A stretch of DNA of 49,530 bases, from the NCBI GenBank assembly GCA_944376295.1, contig CALWCE010000014.1:1-49530 (forward strand). The letters run 5' to 3'. The translations under genes were made by a program, and so were the position numbers. Every line of letters begins with the position of its first letter. The stretch's first letter is position 1. The stretch comes from an uncultured Clostridia bacterium. Its GTDB lineage: Bacteria > Bacillota > Clostridia > Christensenellales > Borkfalkiaceae. The notes beneath the pieces were generated by a model that made no database searches, had not been told where the DNA came from, and saw only the letters and a program-made list of their open reading frames with translations. Of the stretch, positions 9,318-17,865 are shown piece after piece.

Positions 9318-9468
9318 AAAAAATCTACGGCGCAATGCTGTGTCGCGTTTGCGCGCTCCTCGGTCACTTACGTTTTAGTAAGCTCCCTTCGTCGCTTGCG
9401 CACGCTCCTTGCCTTGCTTGTATCTCTTTTCCATGCAAAACAGATCATATGGAGGCGCAGGCATGAAA
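9309..9468. repeat. 11-bp direct repeat flanking a 138-bp insert
   Basis: CAGGCATGAAA occurs at 9309-9319 and again at 9458-9468, once at each exporter gene junction. The DNA between contains CTTAC...GTAAG, a short palindrome, and is unlike the compact spacing elsewhere in this operon. A duplication made by insertion of a small repeat would explain it; chance similarity of two start regions is the alternative. Confidence 0.4.
9314..9466 (+). CDS. 50-residue ORF bridging the two exporter genes
   Basis: This frame starts at ATG 9314, overlapping the upstream stop as ATGA, and ends at TGA 9464-9466, overlapping the downstream start in the same way. The peptide (MKKIYGAMLCRVCALLGHLR...) has no recognisable family. 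The inner DNA (about 9340-9420) looks like an inserted intergenic repeat, so the ORF may be a relic of insertion at the original gene junction that keeps translational coupling. Whether the peptide is made is uncertain. Confidence 0.3.
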   Translation: MKKIYGAMLCRVCALLGHLRFSKLPSSLAHAPCLACISFPCKTDHMEAQA

Positions 9469-11223
9469 CGCATGACAAAACGCCCCGAAGGCACCTTCCG
9501 CGGCATCCTCGGCTATCTCAAGCCCTATTCCCTCTTCCTCGTCTGCACGGTGGTGTGCGCCGTCGTCTATGTCGCGTCCACGCTCGTCGTACCCTATCTC
9601 GCGGGGCTTGCCATCGACTGCATGGCGGGCGCAAACGAAGTGGACTATCCCCGCCTCTATGCGCTCTTTGCTGCGATCGGCGTGAGCATCGCTTTCACGG
9701 CGCTCTCGCAGTGGCTCATGAGCCTTTCCAACAACCACATCGCCTACCGCGTGCTTGCGGATGTCCGCCGCGACGCCTTCCGCAAGCTCGGTGTGCTCCC
9801 CCTGAAGTATCTCGACGGGCGTTCCTACGGCAAGACGGCTTCCGTCGTCATCACGGACGCCGAGCAGTTCTCCGACGGTCTTCTCCTCGGCTTCACGCAG
9901 CTCTTTACGGGCGCGGCAACCATTTTGGGCGTGCTCGTTATCCTCTTCGTGCTGCGCTGGGAGATCGCGCTCGTCGTGCTCTGCGTGACGCCGCTTTCGC
10001 TCTTTGTCGCCAAGTTCATCGCCTCGCATACCTATTCCATGTTCAAGAAGCAGGCGGCGACGCGCGCCGAGCAGACGGGCTTCATCGACGAGATGATCGG
10101 GAATCTGAAGATCGTTAAGGCGTTCTCGCACGAGGGGGAGAACGAAGAGAAGTTCGACGAGATCAACGAACGCCTCCGCGCGTGCTCGCTGCGCGCCATC
10201 TTCTATTCCTCGACGACCAACCCCGGCACCCGCCTCGTCAACAACATCGTCTATGCCCTCGTGGCGCTCGTGGGCGCCTTCCTCGTCATCGCGACGGCGG
10301 GTGCCGCCGTCCCCTTCACGGTGGGCAATCTGAGCTCCGTCCTCTCTTACGCGACGCAGTACACCAAGCCCTTCAACGAGATTACCGAGGTCATCACCGA
10401 ATTCCAGAACGCCCTTGCGTGTGCGGCGCGCCTCTTTGCCCTCATCGGCGAGGAGGAACAGCCCTCCGACGAAGGAAACATCGAGCTCTCCTCCGTCAGG
10501 GGCGAGGTGAAGCTCTCCGACGTGAGCTTTTCCTACGATCCCGAAAAGCCGCTCATCGAGCATCTCAACGTGCTCGCGCCCGCGGGCAAGCGCGTCGCCA
10601 TCGTCGGCCCCACGGGCTGCGGCAAGACGACGCTCATCAACCTTCTGATGCGCTTTTACGATGTGGACAAGGGGAGCGTCTCGGTGGACGGGCACGATAT
10701 CAGGGAGATCACGCGCAAGTCGCTCCGCAGCCACTACGGCATGGTATTGCAGGAGACGTGGCTGAAAAAGGCGACCGTGCGCGAGAACCTTCTGATGGGC
10801 AATCCCGAAGCGACCGAAGAGGAGATGATCGAGGCCGCCCGCGCGGCGCATGCGCACGGCTTCATCTCCCGCCTGCCCGAAGGGTACGATACCGTCATCG
10901 GCGACGAGGGCGCGCTCTCGCAGGGGCAGCGGCAGCTTTTATGCATCGCGCGCATCATGCTCACCCGTCCGCCTATGCTCATTCTGGACGAGGCGACGAG
11001 CTCCATCGATACCCGCACCGAAATGCGCGTGCAGGACGCCTTTTCTAAACTCATGCAGGGGCGCACCTGCTTCATCGTGGCGCACCGCCTTTCGACGATC
11101 GAGAACGCCGATCTCATCCTCGTGATGAAGGCGGGTACCATCATCGAGCAGGGCACGCACAAGGAGCTCCTTCAAAAGGGCGGCTTCTATTCGGAGCTTT
11201 ATAAGGCGCAGTTTGCAGGATGA
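9463..11223 (+). CDS. ABC exporter half-transporter with canonical ATP site
   Basis: A 586-residue permease-ATPase fusion, partner of the preceding gene. The NBD shows GPTGCGKTT (Walker A), ALSQGQRQL (a slightly non-standard signature), ILDEATSSID with the catalytic Glu, and VAHRLSTI with the switch His. In heterodimeric exporters this canonical subunit supplies the catalytic residues of the competent site. The ATG at 9463 is chosen because GGAGG (9451-9455) lies 7 bp upstream and the first transmembrane region follows. An in-frame extension to 9409 has no ribosome site. Confidence 0.92.
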   Translation: MKRMTKRPEGTFRGILGYLKPYSLFLVCTVVCAVVYVASTLVVPYLAGLAIDCMAGANEVDYPRLYALFAAIGVSIAFTALSQWLMSLSNNHIAYRVLADVRRDAFRKLGVLPLKYLDGRSYGKTASVVITDAEQFSDGLLLGFTQLFTGAATILGVLVILFVLRWEIALVVLCVTPLSLFVAKFIASHTYSMFKKQAATRAEQTGFIDEMIGNLKIVKAFSHEGENEEKFDEINERLRACSLRAIFYSSTTNPGTRLVNNIVYALVALVGAFLVIATAGAAVPFTVGNLSSVLSYATQYTKPFNEITEVITEFQNALACAARLFALIGEEEQPSDEGNIELSSVRGEVKLSDVSFSYDPEKPLIEHLNVLAPAGKRVAIVGPTGCGKTTLINLLMRFYDVDKGSVSVDGHDIREITRKSLRSHYGMVLQETWLKKATVRENLLMGNPEATEEEMIEAARAAHAHGFISRLPEGYDTVIGDEGALSQGQRQLLCIARIMLTRPPMLILDEATSSIDTRTEMRVQDAFSKLMQGRTCFIVAHRLSTIENADLILVMKAGTIIEQGTHKELLQKGGFYSELYKAQFAG

Positions 11224-11275
11224 AAAATTTCGCGAATTTCTTTTTGCTGACGCAAAAATCTTTCCGTGAGGAGAT

Positions 11276-11318
11276 TTCGCCGCAAATCTTTCCCTTCGGG
11301 AAATCTTCGCGGCGAGGG
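11276..11318 (+). other. Stable hairpin after the exporter operon
   Basis: Arms beginning TCGCCGC and ending GCGGCGA enclose a TTTCCC-TTCG-GGAAA inner stem. No T-tract follows, so it may stabilise the mRNA 3' end or be a dispersed palindrome rather than a terminator. Confidence 0.4.
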
Positions 11319-11329
11319 GTAAAGTTTGT

Positions 11330-11521
11330 TGATCTCAACAGACGTCGTCGCCCACGAGCTTGAATGTCTCTATTGGACAATAAGCCTCTGGTAAGAGGCA
11401 AATTGAGTGAGCCCGCGCAGGGGAACCCTGCTCGGCTCAGTAATATCAGAAGCAAAAACGTGGCTTTGTCCGCAGAAGTTTCAGAGGATCAAGCCCCCTC
11501 CCCTCGAGGGGGTTTTTGCAT
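11330..11521 (+). ncRNA. Candidate structured RNA (6S-like architecture)
   Basis: The 527-bp gap between the exporter and rny holds no convincing gene but contains an RNA-like segment of about 190 nt. TTGATCTC near the 5' end can pair with GAGGATCAA near the 3' end. CCCACG and GCTT can pair with CGTGG and AAGC further in. The apex is a strong hairpin (TGAGCC..GCAGGG-loop-CCCTGC..GGCTCA, about 11407-11437). A side hairpin GCCTC-GAGGC sits at 11391-11406. The segment ends in an intrinsic terminator. A long rod with central bubble of this length suggests 6S RNA, but I do not recognise conserved sequence. No promoter is obvious. Confidence 0.4.
11494..11521 (+). terminator. Intrinsic terminator of the candidate RNA
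   Basis: CCCCCTCCCCTCGAGGGGG followed by TTTTT. No coding gene stops just upstream, which supports a non-coding transcript here. Confidence 0.7.
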
Positions 11522-11634
11522 GCCGCGGGCTCGTTTGGTCGAAAGGCCCGGCTGCACGGCGCGCGCAAGGGCGGTTTTTCCTTGCTCTGCAAAAAAAATT
11601 TTGCGCTCGGGAGAGGGGAGTTGCTCTTAACCGG

Positions 11635-11663
11635 TTGACAATCTGCATAGAGTATTGTATAAT
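11635..11663 (+). promoter_or_regulatory. Consensus sigma-A promoter of rny
   Basis: TTGACA (11635-11640), 17-bp spacer, TATAAT (11658-11663): a perfect consensus about 90 bp before the rny start, implying strong expression. Confidence 0.85.
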
Positions 11664-11750
11664 CATTAAGACAATGCCTAACTATACGCCTTTTCATGGG
11701 GCGATATACGGATAAAATGTCAAAAAAATAACCCAAGCAGGAGGCTGAAA

Positions 11751-13367
11751 ATGACGATTTTAAGCAGCCTGCTCCTTGATGTGTCGACGGGGCTCGCAGT
11801 CGCGCTCTTTGTCGTTCTGCCCGTCTTAGGGCTTGCGATCGGCGGCGCGGCGGCGTACGTCATTCTTCAAAAAATTGCCAAAAAGAAGTCGGAGCAAAAG
11901 CTCGATGAGACCTCGCAGCAAGTCGAGAAGATGCTCGCAAGCGCGAAGGCGGAATGCAAGCAATTAAAAAAAGAAGCGGTCCTCGAGGCCAAGGAGCAGG
12001 AACTCAAAAGAAGAAACGAGTTTGAACAGGAAATGAAGGAGAAGCGCGCCGAGCAGCAACGCATCGAAGCGCGCCTCAACAAGCAGGAAGACGCCCTCGA
12101 GCGGAAAGATCAGGAACTTTCCAAGAAGCTCGACAGCGTCGAACAGCAGAAGAACAATTTGAATCACCGCCTCGAAGAGGTGGAAAAGACGAGGGAGGAG
12201 CTTTCGCATCAGCATGAACTCATGGTGCAGGAGCTCGAGCGCGTCGCCCAACTCACCAAAGAGGAGGCAAAGGCGCAGCTCACCGACGAAATTTTGGACG
12301 AGACCCGCCGCGACTGCGCGGTGCAGGTGAGGAACCTCGAACAACAGGCGAAGGACGAGGCGGACCTCAACGCCAAGAACATCATCACGCTTGCCATCCA
12401 GCGCTGCGCATCCGATCACGCTTCGGAGTCGACGGTCTCCGTCGTGCCGCTGCCCAACGACGACATGAAGGCGCGCATCATCGGCCGCGAGGGGCGCAAC
12501 ATCCGCGCCATCGAGAACGCGACCGGCATCGAACTCATCATCGACGATACGCCCGAAGTCGTCATCCTTTCGGGCTTCGACCCCGTAAGAAGGGAGATCG
12601 CCCGCCTCACGCTCGAGCGCCTCATCTCTGACGGCCGCATCCACCCCGCCCGCATCGAGGAGACGGTGGAAAAGGTCACCAAAGAGATCGATCAGCAGAT
12701 CAAAGCCGCAGGCGAGAACGCCATGTTCGAAGTGGGCATCTTCGGGCTGCACCCCGAGCTCATCAAGCTCATCGGCCGCCTCAAATTCCGCACGAGTTAC
12801 GGTCAGAACGTCTACCGCCATTCCATCGAAGTCGCGCAGCTTGCTGGCCTCATGGCGCAGGAGCTCGGTCTCGACGTCAACTTTGCCAAGCGCGCGGGTC
12901 TTCTGCACGACATCGGCAAGGCGGTCGACAGGGAGCAGGAAGGCACGCATATCCAGATCGGCGCAGACCTTGCCAAGAAGTACAAGGAAAACGCGATGAT
13001 CGTCAACGCCATCATGGCGCACCACGGCGACGTGGAGCCCAAGACCATCGAGGCGGTGCTCATCCAGGCGGCGGACGCCATCTCGGGCGCGCGCCCCGGC
13101 GCACGCAGGGAGACGGGCAGCAACTACGTCAAGCGCCTCGAAAAGCTCGAAGAGATCGCCTCGAGCTTCCGCGGGGTCGACAAGAGCTACGCCATCCAGG
13201 CGGGCCGCGAAGTGCGCGTCATCGTCAAGCCCGATCAGGTGGACGACACCAAGGCGATGTATCTCGCCAAGGATATCGCCAAGAAGATCGAGAACGAGCT
13301 CGAATACCCCGGGCAGATCAAGGTCAACGTCATCCGCGAATTCCGCAGCGCAGAATTTGCGAAATAA
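11751..13367 (+). CDS. rny: Ribonuclease Y
   Basis: A 538-residue membrane-anchored endoribonuclease that initiates bulk mRNA decay in Bacillota. One N-terminal transmembrane helix (about 10-35) is followed by a long charged coiled coil (about 40-200). Next is a KH RNA-binding domain with [13 protein letters not shown] and then an HD domain whose metal-binding His-Asp lies in [11 protein letters not shown] (about 386). Length and domain order are textbook. The ATG follows AGGAGG with good spacing. A consensus promoter lies upstream and a strong terminator downstream, so the gene is monocistronic. Confidence 0.97.
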   Translation: MTILSSLLLDVSTGLAVALFVVLPVLGLAIGGAAAYVILQKIAKKKSEQKLDETSQQVEKMLASAKAECKQLKKEAVLEAKEQELKRRNEFEQEMKEKRAEQQRIEARLNKQEDALERKDQELSKKLDSVEQQKNNLNHRLEEVEKTREELSHQHELMVQELERVAQLTKEEAKAQLTDEILDETRRDCAVQVRNLEQQAKDEADLNAKNIITLAIQRCASDHASESTVSVVPLPNDDMKARIIGREGRNIRAIENATGIELIIDDTPEVVILSGFDPVRREIARLTLERLISDGRIHPARIEETVEKVTKEIDQQIKAAGENAMFEVGIFGLHPELIKLIGRLKFRTSYGQNVYRHSIEVAQLAGLMAQELGLDVNFAKRAGLLHDIGKAVDREQEGTHIQIGADLAKKYKENAMIVNAIMAHHGDVEPKTIEAVLIQAADAISGARPGARRETGSNYVKRLEKLEEIASSFRGVDKSYAIQAGREVRVIVKPDQVDDTKAMYLAKDIAKKIENELEYPGQIKVNVIREFRSAEFAK

Positions 13368-13380
13368 AACCACGGCAGCA

Positions 13381-13416
13381 AAACCGCCGCTCCCGATCGG
13401 AGCGGCGGTTTTTTGG
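13381..13416 (+). terminator. Terminator of rny, possibly bidirectional
   Basis: Arms AAACCGCCGCTCC (13381-13393) and GGAGCGGCGGTTT (13399-13411) are followed by TTT. The A-run on the left gives the opposite strand a T-tract too, so it can also end the converging WYL gene. Confidence 0.85.
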
Positions 13417-13421
13417 TAAGG

Positions 13422-14513
13422 TCATTGTTCTTTTTCGGGCGGCGCTTTGGCGTCGGCTTTTGTGCCCGCGTTGGCGTCGGCAGCGGCGGCTTCGCTTGAG
13501 ATCGCGTCGTAATGGCGGCGTGCCGAGGCGTATTTCTTCCCCGCCAGGGCGTAAAAGGTGCGGATGCGCTCGCGCAAAGAAGCGGGGCGCACGACGAAGG
13601 CGTCGCGGCCGAACCGCACGAGATACTGCATGAGCTGCTGATGGGAGCAGACGAAGGTGAAGGTGTTGTTTTCGACGGAGACGGGCACGGGGCGGTGCAC
13701 ATAGAGGGCGCGGTACATCTCCATGCCGTGCGCCGTGAACTGCACGACCGCCTCCTCCTCGCGCTTGCCGTAGCGGAACTGCGGTCCGAAGGCAAGCATC
13801 CTTGCAAACAGCGAAAGCTGTTCGGGGGAGAATTCGGCGTCCTGAGCAAGGGGCGTCACCGAGAGGATGCGCGAAAGTCGGATGGGGACGCACTCGTTCC
13901 CGCGGGCGGCAAGCAGATAGCAGTGCAGCTCTTCTTTGGAGGCGGCGATGCGGTAGGGGGAGAGTTCGTAGCCCTTCTCGCGCGTGCGCTGCGTGCTGAG
14001 GAACACCTTCTTTTTCGCGGCGATCGCCTTCTCAAGCGCCTCGTACTGCGGGCGGAAGACGATCTTCTCGCGCTCATCCTGCGGGAGCGCCGCATAGGAG
14101 GAGAAAAGGTTGCGGAAGTACTCCGAAAGCGAGCTCCCGCCGAGGAGATACGCCTCGATATAGTCGAGAACGGGCCCGGAAGCGCGCGTGGGCTTGACGG
14201 AGACGGTGCAGTCGAAGCGCTCTTTGAGGGGCGCCGCCTCCCGCTTGCGGACGTGCGAGGCGATCGTGCGGCACATCGCTTCAAGCTCGCCCTTTCTGAG
14301 GTTGGTCTCCTTTCCTACCGCGCCCATGAGATAGGAGAAGAGCTCTTCCTCCTGCGTGCGGAAGCGCTCGTAATAGTTGACGATGAGCTGCGTCAAAAGC
14401 GCATTTTTGTTGAGCGTGCGTCCGTCCGCCTTGAAAAATTCAAAGCTTTCGGCGTCCTTCTCGAGGATGTTCGCCGTCCGCTTCGTCACATTGATCTTTA
14501 ACTTTTCCGTCAT
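13422..14513 (-). CDS. WYL-domain protein, probable transcriptional regulator
   Basis: A 363-residue protein. The central part matches a WYL domain (YELSPYRIAASKEELHCYLL, then PIRLSRI), a ligand-sensing module found in regulators that often respond to nucleic-acid or nucleotide signals. A DNA-binding helix-turn-helix is not obvious at the N-terminus, which instead starts TEKLKINVTKRTANILEKDA, possibly a ribbon-helix-helix. The start is set at the ATG complementary to 14511-14513 because AAAGGAGAAA precedes it. The frame stays open to 14666 but that part is AT-rich and unlike protein. It converges on rny, sharing its terminator. Target genes are unknown. Confidence 0.72.
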   Translation of the reverse strand: MTEKLKINVTKRTANILEKDAESFEFFKADGRTLNKNALLTQLIVNYYERFRTQEEELFSYLMGAVGKETNLRKGELEAMCRTIASHVRKREAAPLKERFDCTVSVKPTRASGPVLDYIEAYLLGGSSLSEYFRNLFSSYAALPQDEREKIVFRPQYEALEKAIAAKKKVFLSTQRTREKGYELSPYRIAASKEELHCYLLAARGNECVPIRLSRILSVTPLAQDAEFSPEQLSLFARMLAFGPQFRYGKREEEAVVQFTAHGMEMYRALYVHRPVPVSVENNTFTFVCSHQQLMQYLVRFGRDAFVVRPASLRERIRTFYALAGKKYASARRHYDAISSEAAAADANAGTKADAKAPPEKEQ

Positions 14514-14665
14514 GAACTTTTTCTCCTTTTCCAAATCATACCACAAAAAGGGGTCAAAAGCAAATGAATGAAAGTACATTTCTGATAGTTTTCTTTCAAA
14601 AATATGTCTCTTACTCTGCATTTTACACAAAAATAAGGGGGCAAAATAATATTTAAAACTGCGCA

Positions 14666-14694
14666 TTTACAAACGGAATAAGATGTGCGATAAT
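14666..14694 (+). promoter_or_regulatory. Promoter of the 161-residue protein
   Basis: TTTACA (14666-14671) and GATAAT (14689-14694) with a 17-bp spacer, in an AT-rich gap between divergent genes. Confidence 0.55.
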
Positions 14695-14726
14695 AGGGGC
14701 AAGAAAACGAACGGGAGGAATACAAC

Positions 14727-15212
14727 ATGAAAGTTTGCCATACGGAAGCCATGAAGCTCATCAAGGAGCTCGAAAAGCAGAAGGACGAGCTCGTCGAGTT
14801 CGAGGACCGCAATTCGGTCGTCTCCTACAAGGAGGGCGAGACGCCCATCGACAGCGGCTATGCGTACGAAAAGACGCGCGAAGAGATCCGCGCCATCGAC
14901 GATAGGATCCGCGCCGTCCGCACGGCGCTCGCACGGGCGAATACCCTGGTCATCGCCGAGCCCTTCGGCATCACCATCGGCGAGGCGCTCGTGCTCCTTG
15001 CCCAGCTTCAAAACGAGCGCGCGCAGGTCGAATCGCTGACGGGGCGCAACCCGCTGACGAGCGAGATCACCTACAACGGCGTCATCCGCTTCACGCGCTG
15101 CAATTACGACGTCAAGCAGGTGGAGGCCGACGCGGGCGCCCTGCGCAAGCGCATCTCCGAGCTGCAGATCGCCATCGACCGCGCCAATCTTACCAATTAT
15201 ATCGAGATCTGA
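14727..15212 (+). CDS. Small helical protein, DIP1984-like
   Basis: A 161-residue soluble, charged protein predicted to be largely helical. ITIGEALVLLAQLQNERAQV in the middle and the VKQVEADAGALRKRISELQ stretch near the end resemble the DIP1984 family (sometimes called septicolysin-like), whose function is unknown. The match is from memory of the pattern and is tentative. The ATG follows GGGAGG with about 7 bp spacing. It is divergent from the WYL gene, so it could be that regulator's target; this is inference from position only. Confidence 0.6.
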   Translation: MKVCHTEAMKLIKELEKQKDELVEFEDRNSVVSYKEGETPIDSGYAYEKTREEIRAIDDRIRAVRTALARANTLVIAEPFGITIGEALVLLAQLQNERAQVESLTGRNPLTSEITYNGVIRFTRCNYDVKQVEADAGALRKRISELQIAIDRANLTNYIEI

Positions 15213-15525
15213 CGCCCTTTCCGAAGAGGGACGGTCTTGCTTTGATACCGGGGAATGTCCCCGGATAACAGGCTACGCCATGGTGGCACAAGGAACAGTC
15301 AAAGCTGAAGTTTATCGTTTTTTGTCATCGCTTTGGGAGTTTTCCGTTTGTGCGTTACAGGTTGCAAAGTTACGGAGCAGATCAAGGAGAAATACCTTTT
15401 TAATCGATCTTTTACAAGGCTGATCGTCACTCTTAAAAACCAAACGGGCGGGGAGGTTCGGTTTGACCCCGCCTACTTTTTTATTTCAGAGGTTGGCGCT
15501 GCCTGCGTCGCCGAAGGAGGAGAAC
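15213..15525 (+). other. 313-bp gap with hairpins, possible short transcript
   Basis: No convincing gene. CCGGGGA-ATG-TCCCCGG (about 15248-15264) is a tight hairpin. Near the end GGCGGGG...CCCCGCC followed by TACTTTTTT (about 15449-15482) is a good intrinsic terminator that ends about 45 bp before the next start. The terminator is 240 bp beyond the previous gene, so it either ends a long 3' untranslated region or a small RNA. I recognise no riboswitch class. Confidence 0.4.
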
Positions 15526-16491
15526 ATGAAACACGAACGATTTGGGTTTTACTGCGAGCGGAAAGACGATCCGAACGGGCGCGTCGACACGCTGCGGCTG
15601 GATTTTTCCGATAGGACTTACGAATATATCGCCCTCATCGACCGTTCGCAGCTCGGCAAGGGATATTACGGCACAACGCTTATGGAAGCGCACGTCACCG
15701 CGGAGCAGCTTGCAGAGCTTTATAGGATCGTGCGGGCGTGTTTTGAAGGGGGAAGCATGACGACGGGCGGAGGGCTTTGCGGTGATGCTTTGCCCGTTCT
15801 CCATGCCGCAGAGCCCGAGCGGGAGACGGTCGCAAAAGAGCGCGTTCTTGCCGCCGTGCGCCGCATGCTGACGGGGGAGGCGATCGCCTCGATCGCAGCG
15901 CACGGGAAGCCAGAGCGCGCCGATTACTTCGATCTCCCTGCCATGCTCTCGGCGGCGGAAGACTTCCTCGAAGGGAAGATGTCCGCCTCGGCATTCGCCG
16001 ATTGGTGCCTTTTGATGATGCGCTGCTTTCAAGACGGCGGCTCTTTTTGCGGCGTTTCAGGACTTTGGGAGCTTTACGACGAGCTTGCCGACAGCTTCGA
16101 CGGCATGGCGTTTACGTCAGAGGACTGTACGGACGAGGAGACGCGCCTTCGCGTATTGGAGTTTTACGCCGAGCTCAAGTACGCTGCCCATCGCCGCCGC
16201 TGTCTGCTGCAAAAGGAGGAAAAGCCCTTCCAAAAGAACGGCATCGTCGTCTATGCCGCGTTCGCCTTTACGGCGGGCTTTGACCGGGAGGACGGGTGCT
16301 GCGTCTATTTCTTCTGCGTCGCCGATCACCGGCACGAGCGCGTCAACTATTATCAGGTGGACGACCCCGCATTTGACCGGGAGCTTTGTTACACGATGAT
16401 CTCCTCGCAGGAATTTGAGGATCTTCCGGGCAGATATGTGTATTACGCGCTCGACCGCACGCTCTTTGCTTCGGCGCAGAAGGGGAGCTGA
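15526..16491 (+). CDS. Hypothetical protein, 321 aa
   Basis: Not recognised. It is a soluble, acidic protein without membrane segments or known catalytic motifs. The first 70 residues (KHERFGFYCERKDDPNGRVD..) are beta-rich, the middle is helical and Met/Ala-rich, and the end (VYFFCVADHRHERVNYYQVD) is again strand-like. The ATG at 15526 is preferred because GGAGGAG precedes it; an in-frame extension to 15463 runs through an upstream terminator. It converges on the histidine phosphatase gene, with a large hairpin between. Confidence 0.7.
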   Translation: MKHERFGFYCERKDDPNGRVDTLRLDFSDRTYEYIALIDRSQLGKGYYGTTLMEAHVTAEQLAELYRIVRACFEGGSMTTGGGLCGDALPVLHAAEPERETVAKERVLAAVRRMLTGEAIASIAAHGKPERADYFDLPAMLSAAEDFLEGKMSASAFADWCLLMMRCFQDGGSFCGVSGLWELYDELADSFDGMAFTSEDCTDEETRLRVLEFYAELKYAAHRRRCLLQKEEKPFQKNGIVVYAAFAFTAGFDREDGCCVYFFCVADHRHERVNYYQVDDPAFDRELCYTMISSQEFEDLPGRYVYYALDRTLFASAQKGS

Positions 16492-16537
16492 GAAAAAAGG
16501 GGGGCGGGGCGCGCCGCTTGCGGCGCGCCCCGCCCCC
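16492..16537 (-). terminator. Long GC terminator of the minus-strand phosphatase operon
   Basis: Seventeen-base arms (16500-16516 and 16521-16537) with a four-base loop are followed, on the minus strand, by a T-run corresponding to the A-run at 16492-16498. Confidence 0.8.
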
Positions 16538-16580
16538 TATCGTATCGTCGTGATGATCGCATGCTCCTCAGGCGCGGTTT

Positions 16581-16747
16581 TCAGATGTTTTCGGGGAGGC
16601 GTGTGACGTCGCTTCCGAGGAAGGAGACGTCGGCATAGCGTCCGATCGTAAATGCGCCGCTTTCAAAGCGTACTTCGCTTAAAGAGGCGTTGGGAACAAA
16701 GGGGATGTGCTGCATTTCGGAAAGCGGAAGTCCGCGGAAGGCGCCAG
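16581..16747 (-). pseudogene. Displaced C-terminus of the histidine phosphatase
   Basis: Reading the minus strand one base out of frame with the upstream ORF gives GAFRGLPLSEMQHIPFVPN, then ASLSEVRFESGAFTI, ending at the stop complementary to 16581-16583. This is the expected C-terminal end of phosphoglycerate-mutase-like phosphatases. A single-base change around 16746-16748 separates it from the main ORF. It is either a real frameshift or a sequencing error; joined, the protein would have a normal length near 213 residues. Confidence 0.7.
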
Positions 16748-17221
16748 GTGAGGGCGCGGATCATCGCGGCGTGCGTCGCAAGGACGACGGTTTTTCCGTC
16801 GTTTTCTTGGGCGATGCGCAAGACGGCGGCAAGCCCGCGTGTCTGCACTTCTTCGAGCGATTCCCCGCCCGTACAGCGCGCAAGCCCGATGTTCTCCGTC
16901 CAGCGGGCGTAGTCTTCGGGATAGGCGCGGGCGATCGTGCCGAAGGGCTTCCCTTCCCATTGTCCGCCGTCGATCTCGCGGAGGTCCTTCTCGGGGCGGA
17001 CGGCAAGCCCCAGCGCCTCTGCCGCGGGCGTCACCGTCTGCACGGCGCGGAGAAGATCGCTCGAAAAGAAGGCGTCCGGGCGCAGAGAGAGCAGGCGCTC
17101 TTTCAGCTCTTCCGCCTGCCGCATGCCGCGGTCGGAGAGCGGTACGTCCGTCTGCCCCGTAAATACTTTGTCCACATTGGCGCGGCTCTCGCCGTGCCGC
17201 ACGAAACAGAGTGTCGTCATA
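16663..17221 (-). CDS. Histidine phosphatase (phosphoglycerate-mutase family), frameshifted
   Basis: The ORF gives 185 residues starting TTLCFVRHGESRAN, with the phosphohistidine motif RHG (His9), an acidic/Arg cluster and the second catalytic His in VLATHAAMIRAL. Such enzymes dephosphorylate small metabolites (for example alpha-ribazole phosphate or sugar phosphates); the substrate cannot be told. The last 27 residues of the ORF are out of frame and probably wrong: the true C-terminus continues in another frame to 16581. The catalytic core is complete up to the break. The start overlaps the stop of the upstream AlbA-type gene as ATGA, so the two are translationally coupled. Confidence 0.8.
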
Positions 17222-17702
17222 AGTGCTGTTCCCGAGGCGCCGCCCCGCTTTGCGGGCGCTCTTTCAGCATGGCGTCCACCTCCTCGCGGGTGCAGCGGTA
17301 GTCGCCCTCTCCGCTGCGGCGATAGGTGCCCGTGTACGGGTCGGGACCGAGATAGACGGGTTTTTCTTTCCCCTCGGCGCGCGGCACGGAGATGACGACG
17401 ATGCGGCATTTTCCCGCCTTCTGCACGCGCACGTCGCCGCGGCTTAAAATGTTGGCGCTCACGAAGCGCCGATCGCCGAGGATGTTCCAAAACTCCCCGA
17501 TGAGCTTATCGGGGTCGGGGAGCTCGACGGGGTGCAGGGAATGATCGGGCCGCTCCTCGACGCCGAGCAGAATGACCCCGCCCTCCGTGTTGGCGAAGGC
17601 GGAGTACGTCTCCCACAGGCTCTCGGGCAGCCCGCCGACGGCGAGCTTGGCTTCCAGGCGGTTGCCCTCGCGGTAGCGTTCGAGGTGTGAAAAGTTGATC
17701 AT
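17217..17702 (-). CDS. AlbA-type (Schlafen-like) nucleic-acid-binding domain protein
   Basis: A 161-residue protein consisting mostly of an AlbA_2/Schlafen-type domain: EGNRLEAKLAVGGLP, then YSAFANTEGGVILLGVEE. This fold is seen in ATP-binding regulators and Schlafen-like nucleases. It lacks the HATPase and winged-helix parts of longer relatives, such as the one at 39294, so it is a short stand-alone version. The start complementary to 17700-17702 follows AAGGGGGAT. A longer frame to 17912 enters the spacer and converging hairpin DNA. It is coupled to the phosphatase gene by a 5-bp overlap. Confidence 0.75.
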   Translation of the reverse strand: MINFSHLERYREGNRLEAKLAVGGLPESLWETYSAFANTEGGVILLGVEERPDHSLHPVELPDPDKLIGEFWNILGDRRFVSANILSRGDVRVQKAGKCRIVVISVPRAEGKEKPVYLGPDPYTGTYRRSGEGDYRCTREEVDAMLKERPQSGAAPREQHL

Positions 17703-17865
17703 ACCATCCCCCTTGCCGCCATTATAACACAACTTTTCCTCAAAGGCAAGAGCGGGCGCGGAAAAGCGGGGAAGGCAGAAAAGCGGGCGCGGTGAAACGC
17801 GGAGGCGCGAAATGTTTCCCCTCGGTGCAGAAAAGATCTCCCGCCCTGTCGGACGGGAGGCCGGT

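Noticed and set aside
11364..11736. Overlapping short open frames on both strands before rny
   Set aside because: They run through the candidate RNA, its terminator and the rny promoter, with no ribosome sites.
15213..15525. Known riboswitch upstream of the 321-aa gene
   Set aside because: I could not match its conserved bases to cobalamin, SAM, c-di-GMP, THF or guanidine classes; the terminator precedes the gene but no aptamer is recognisable.
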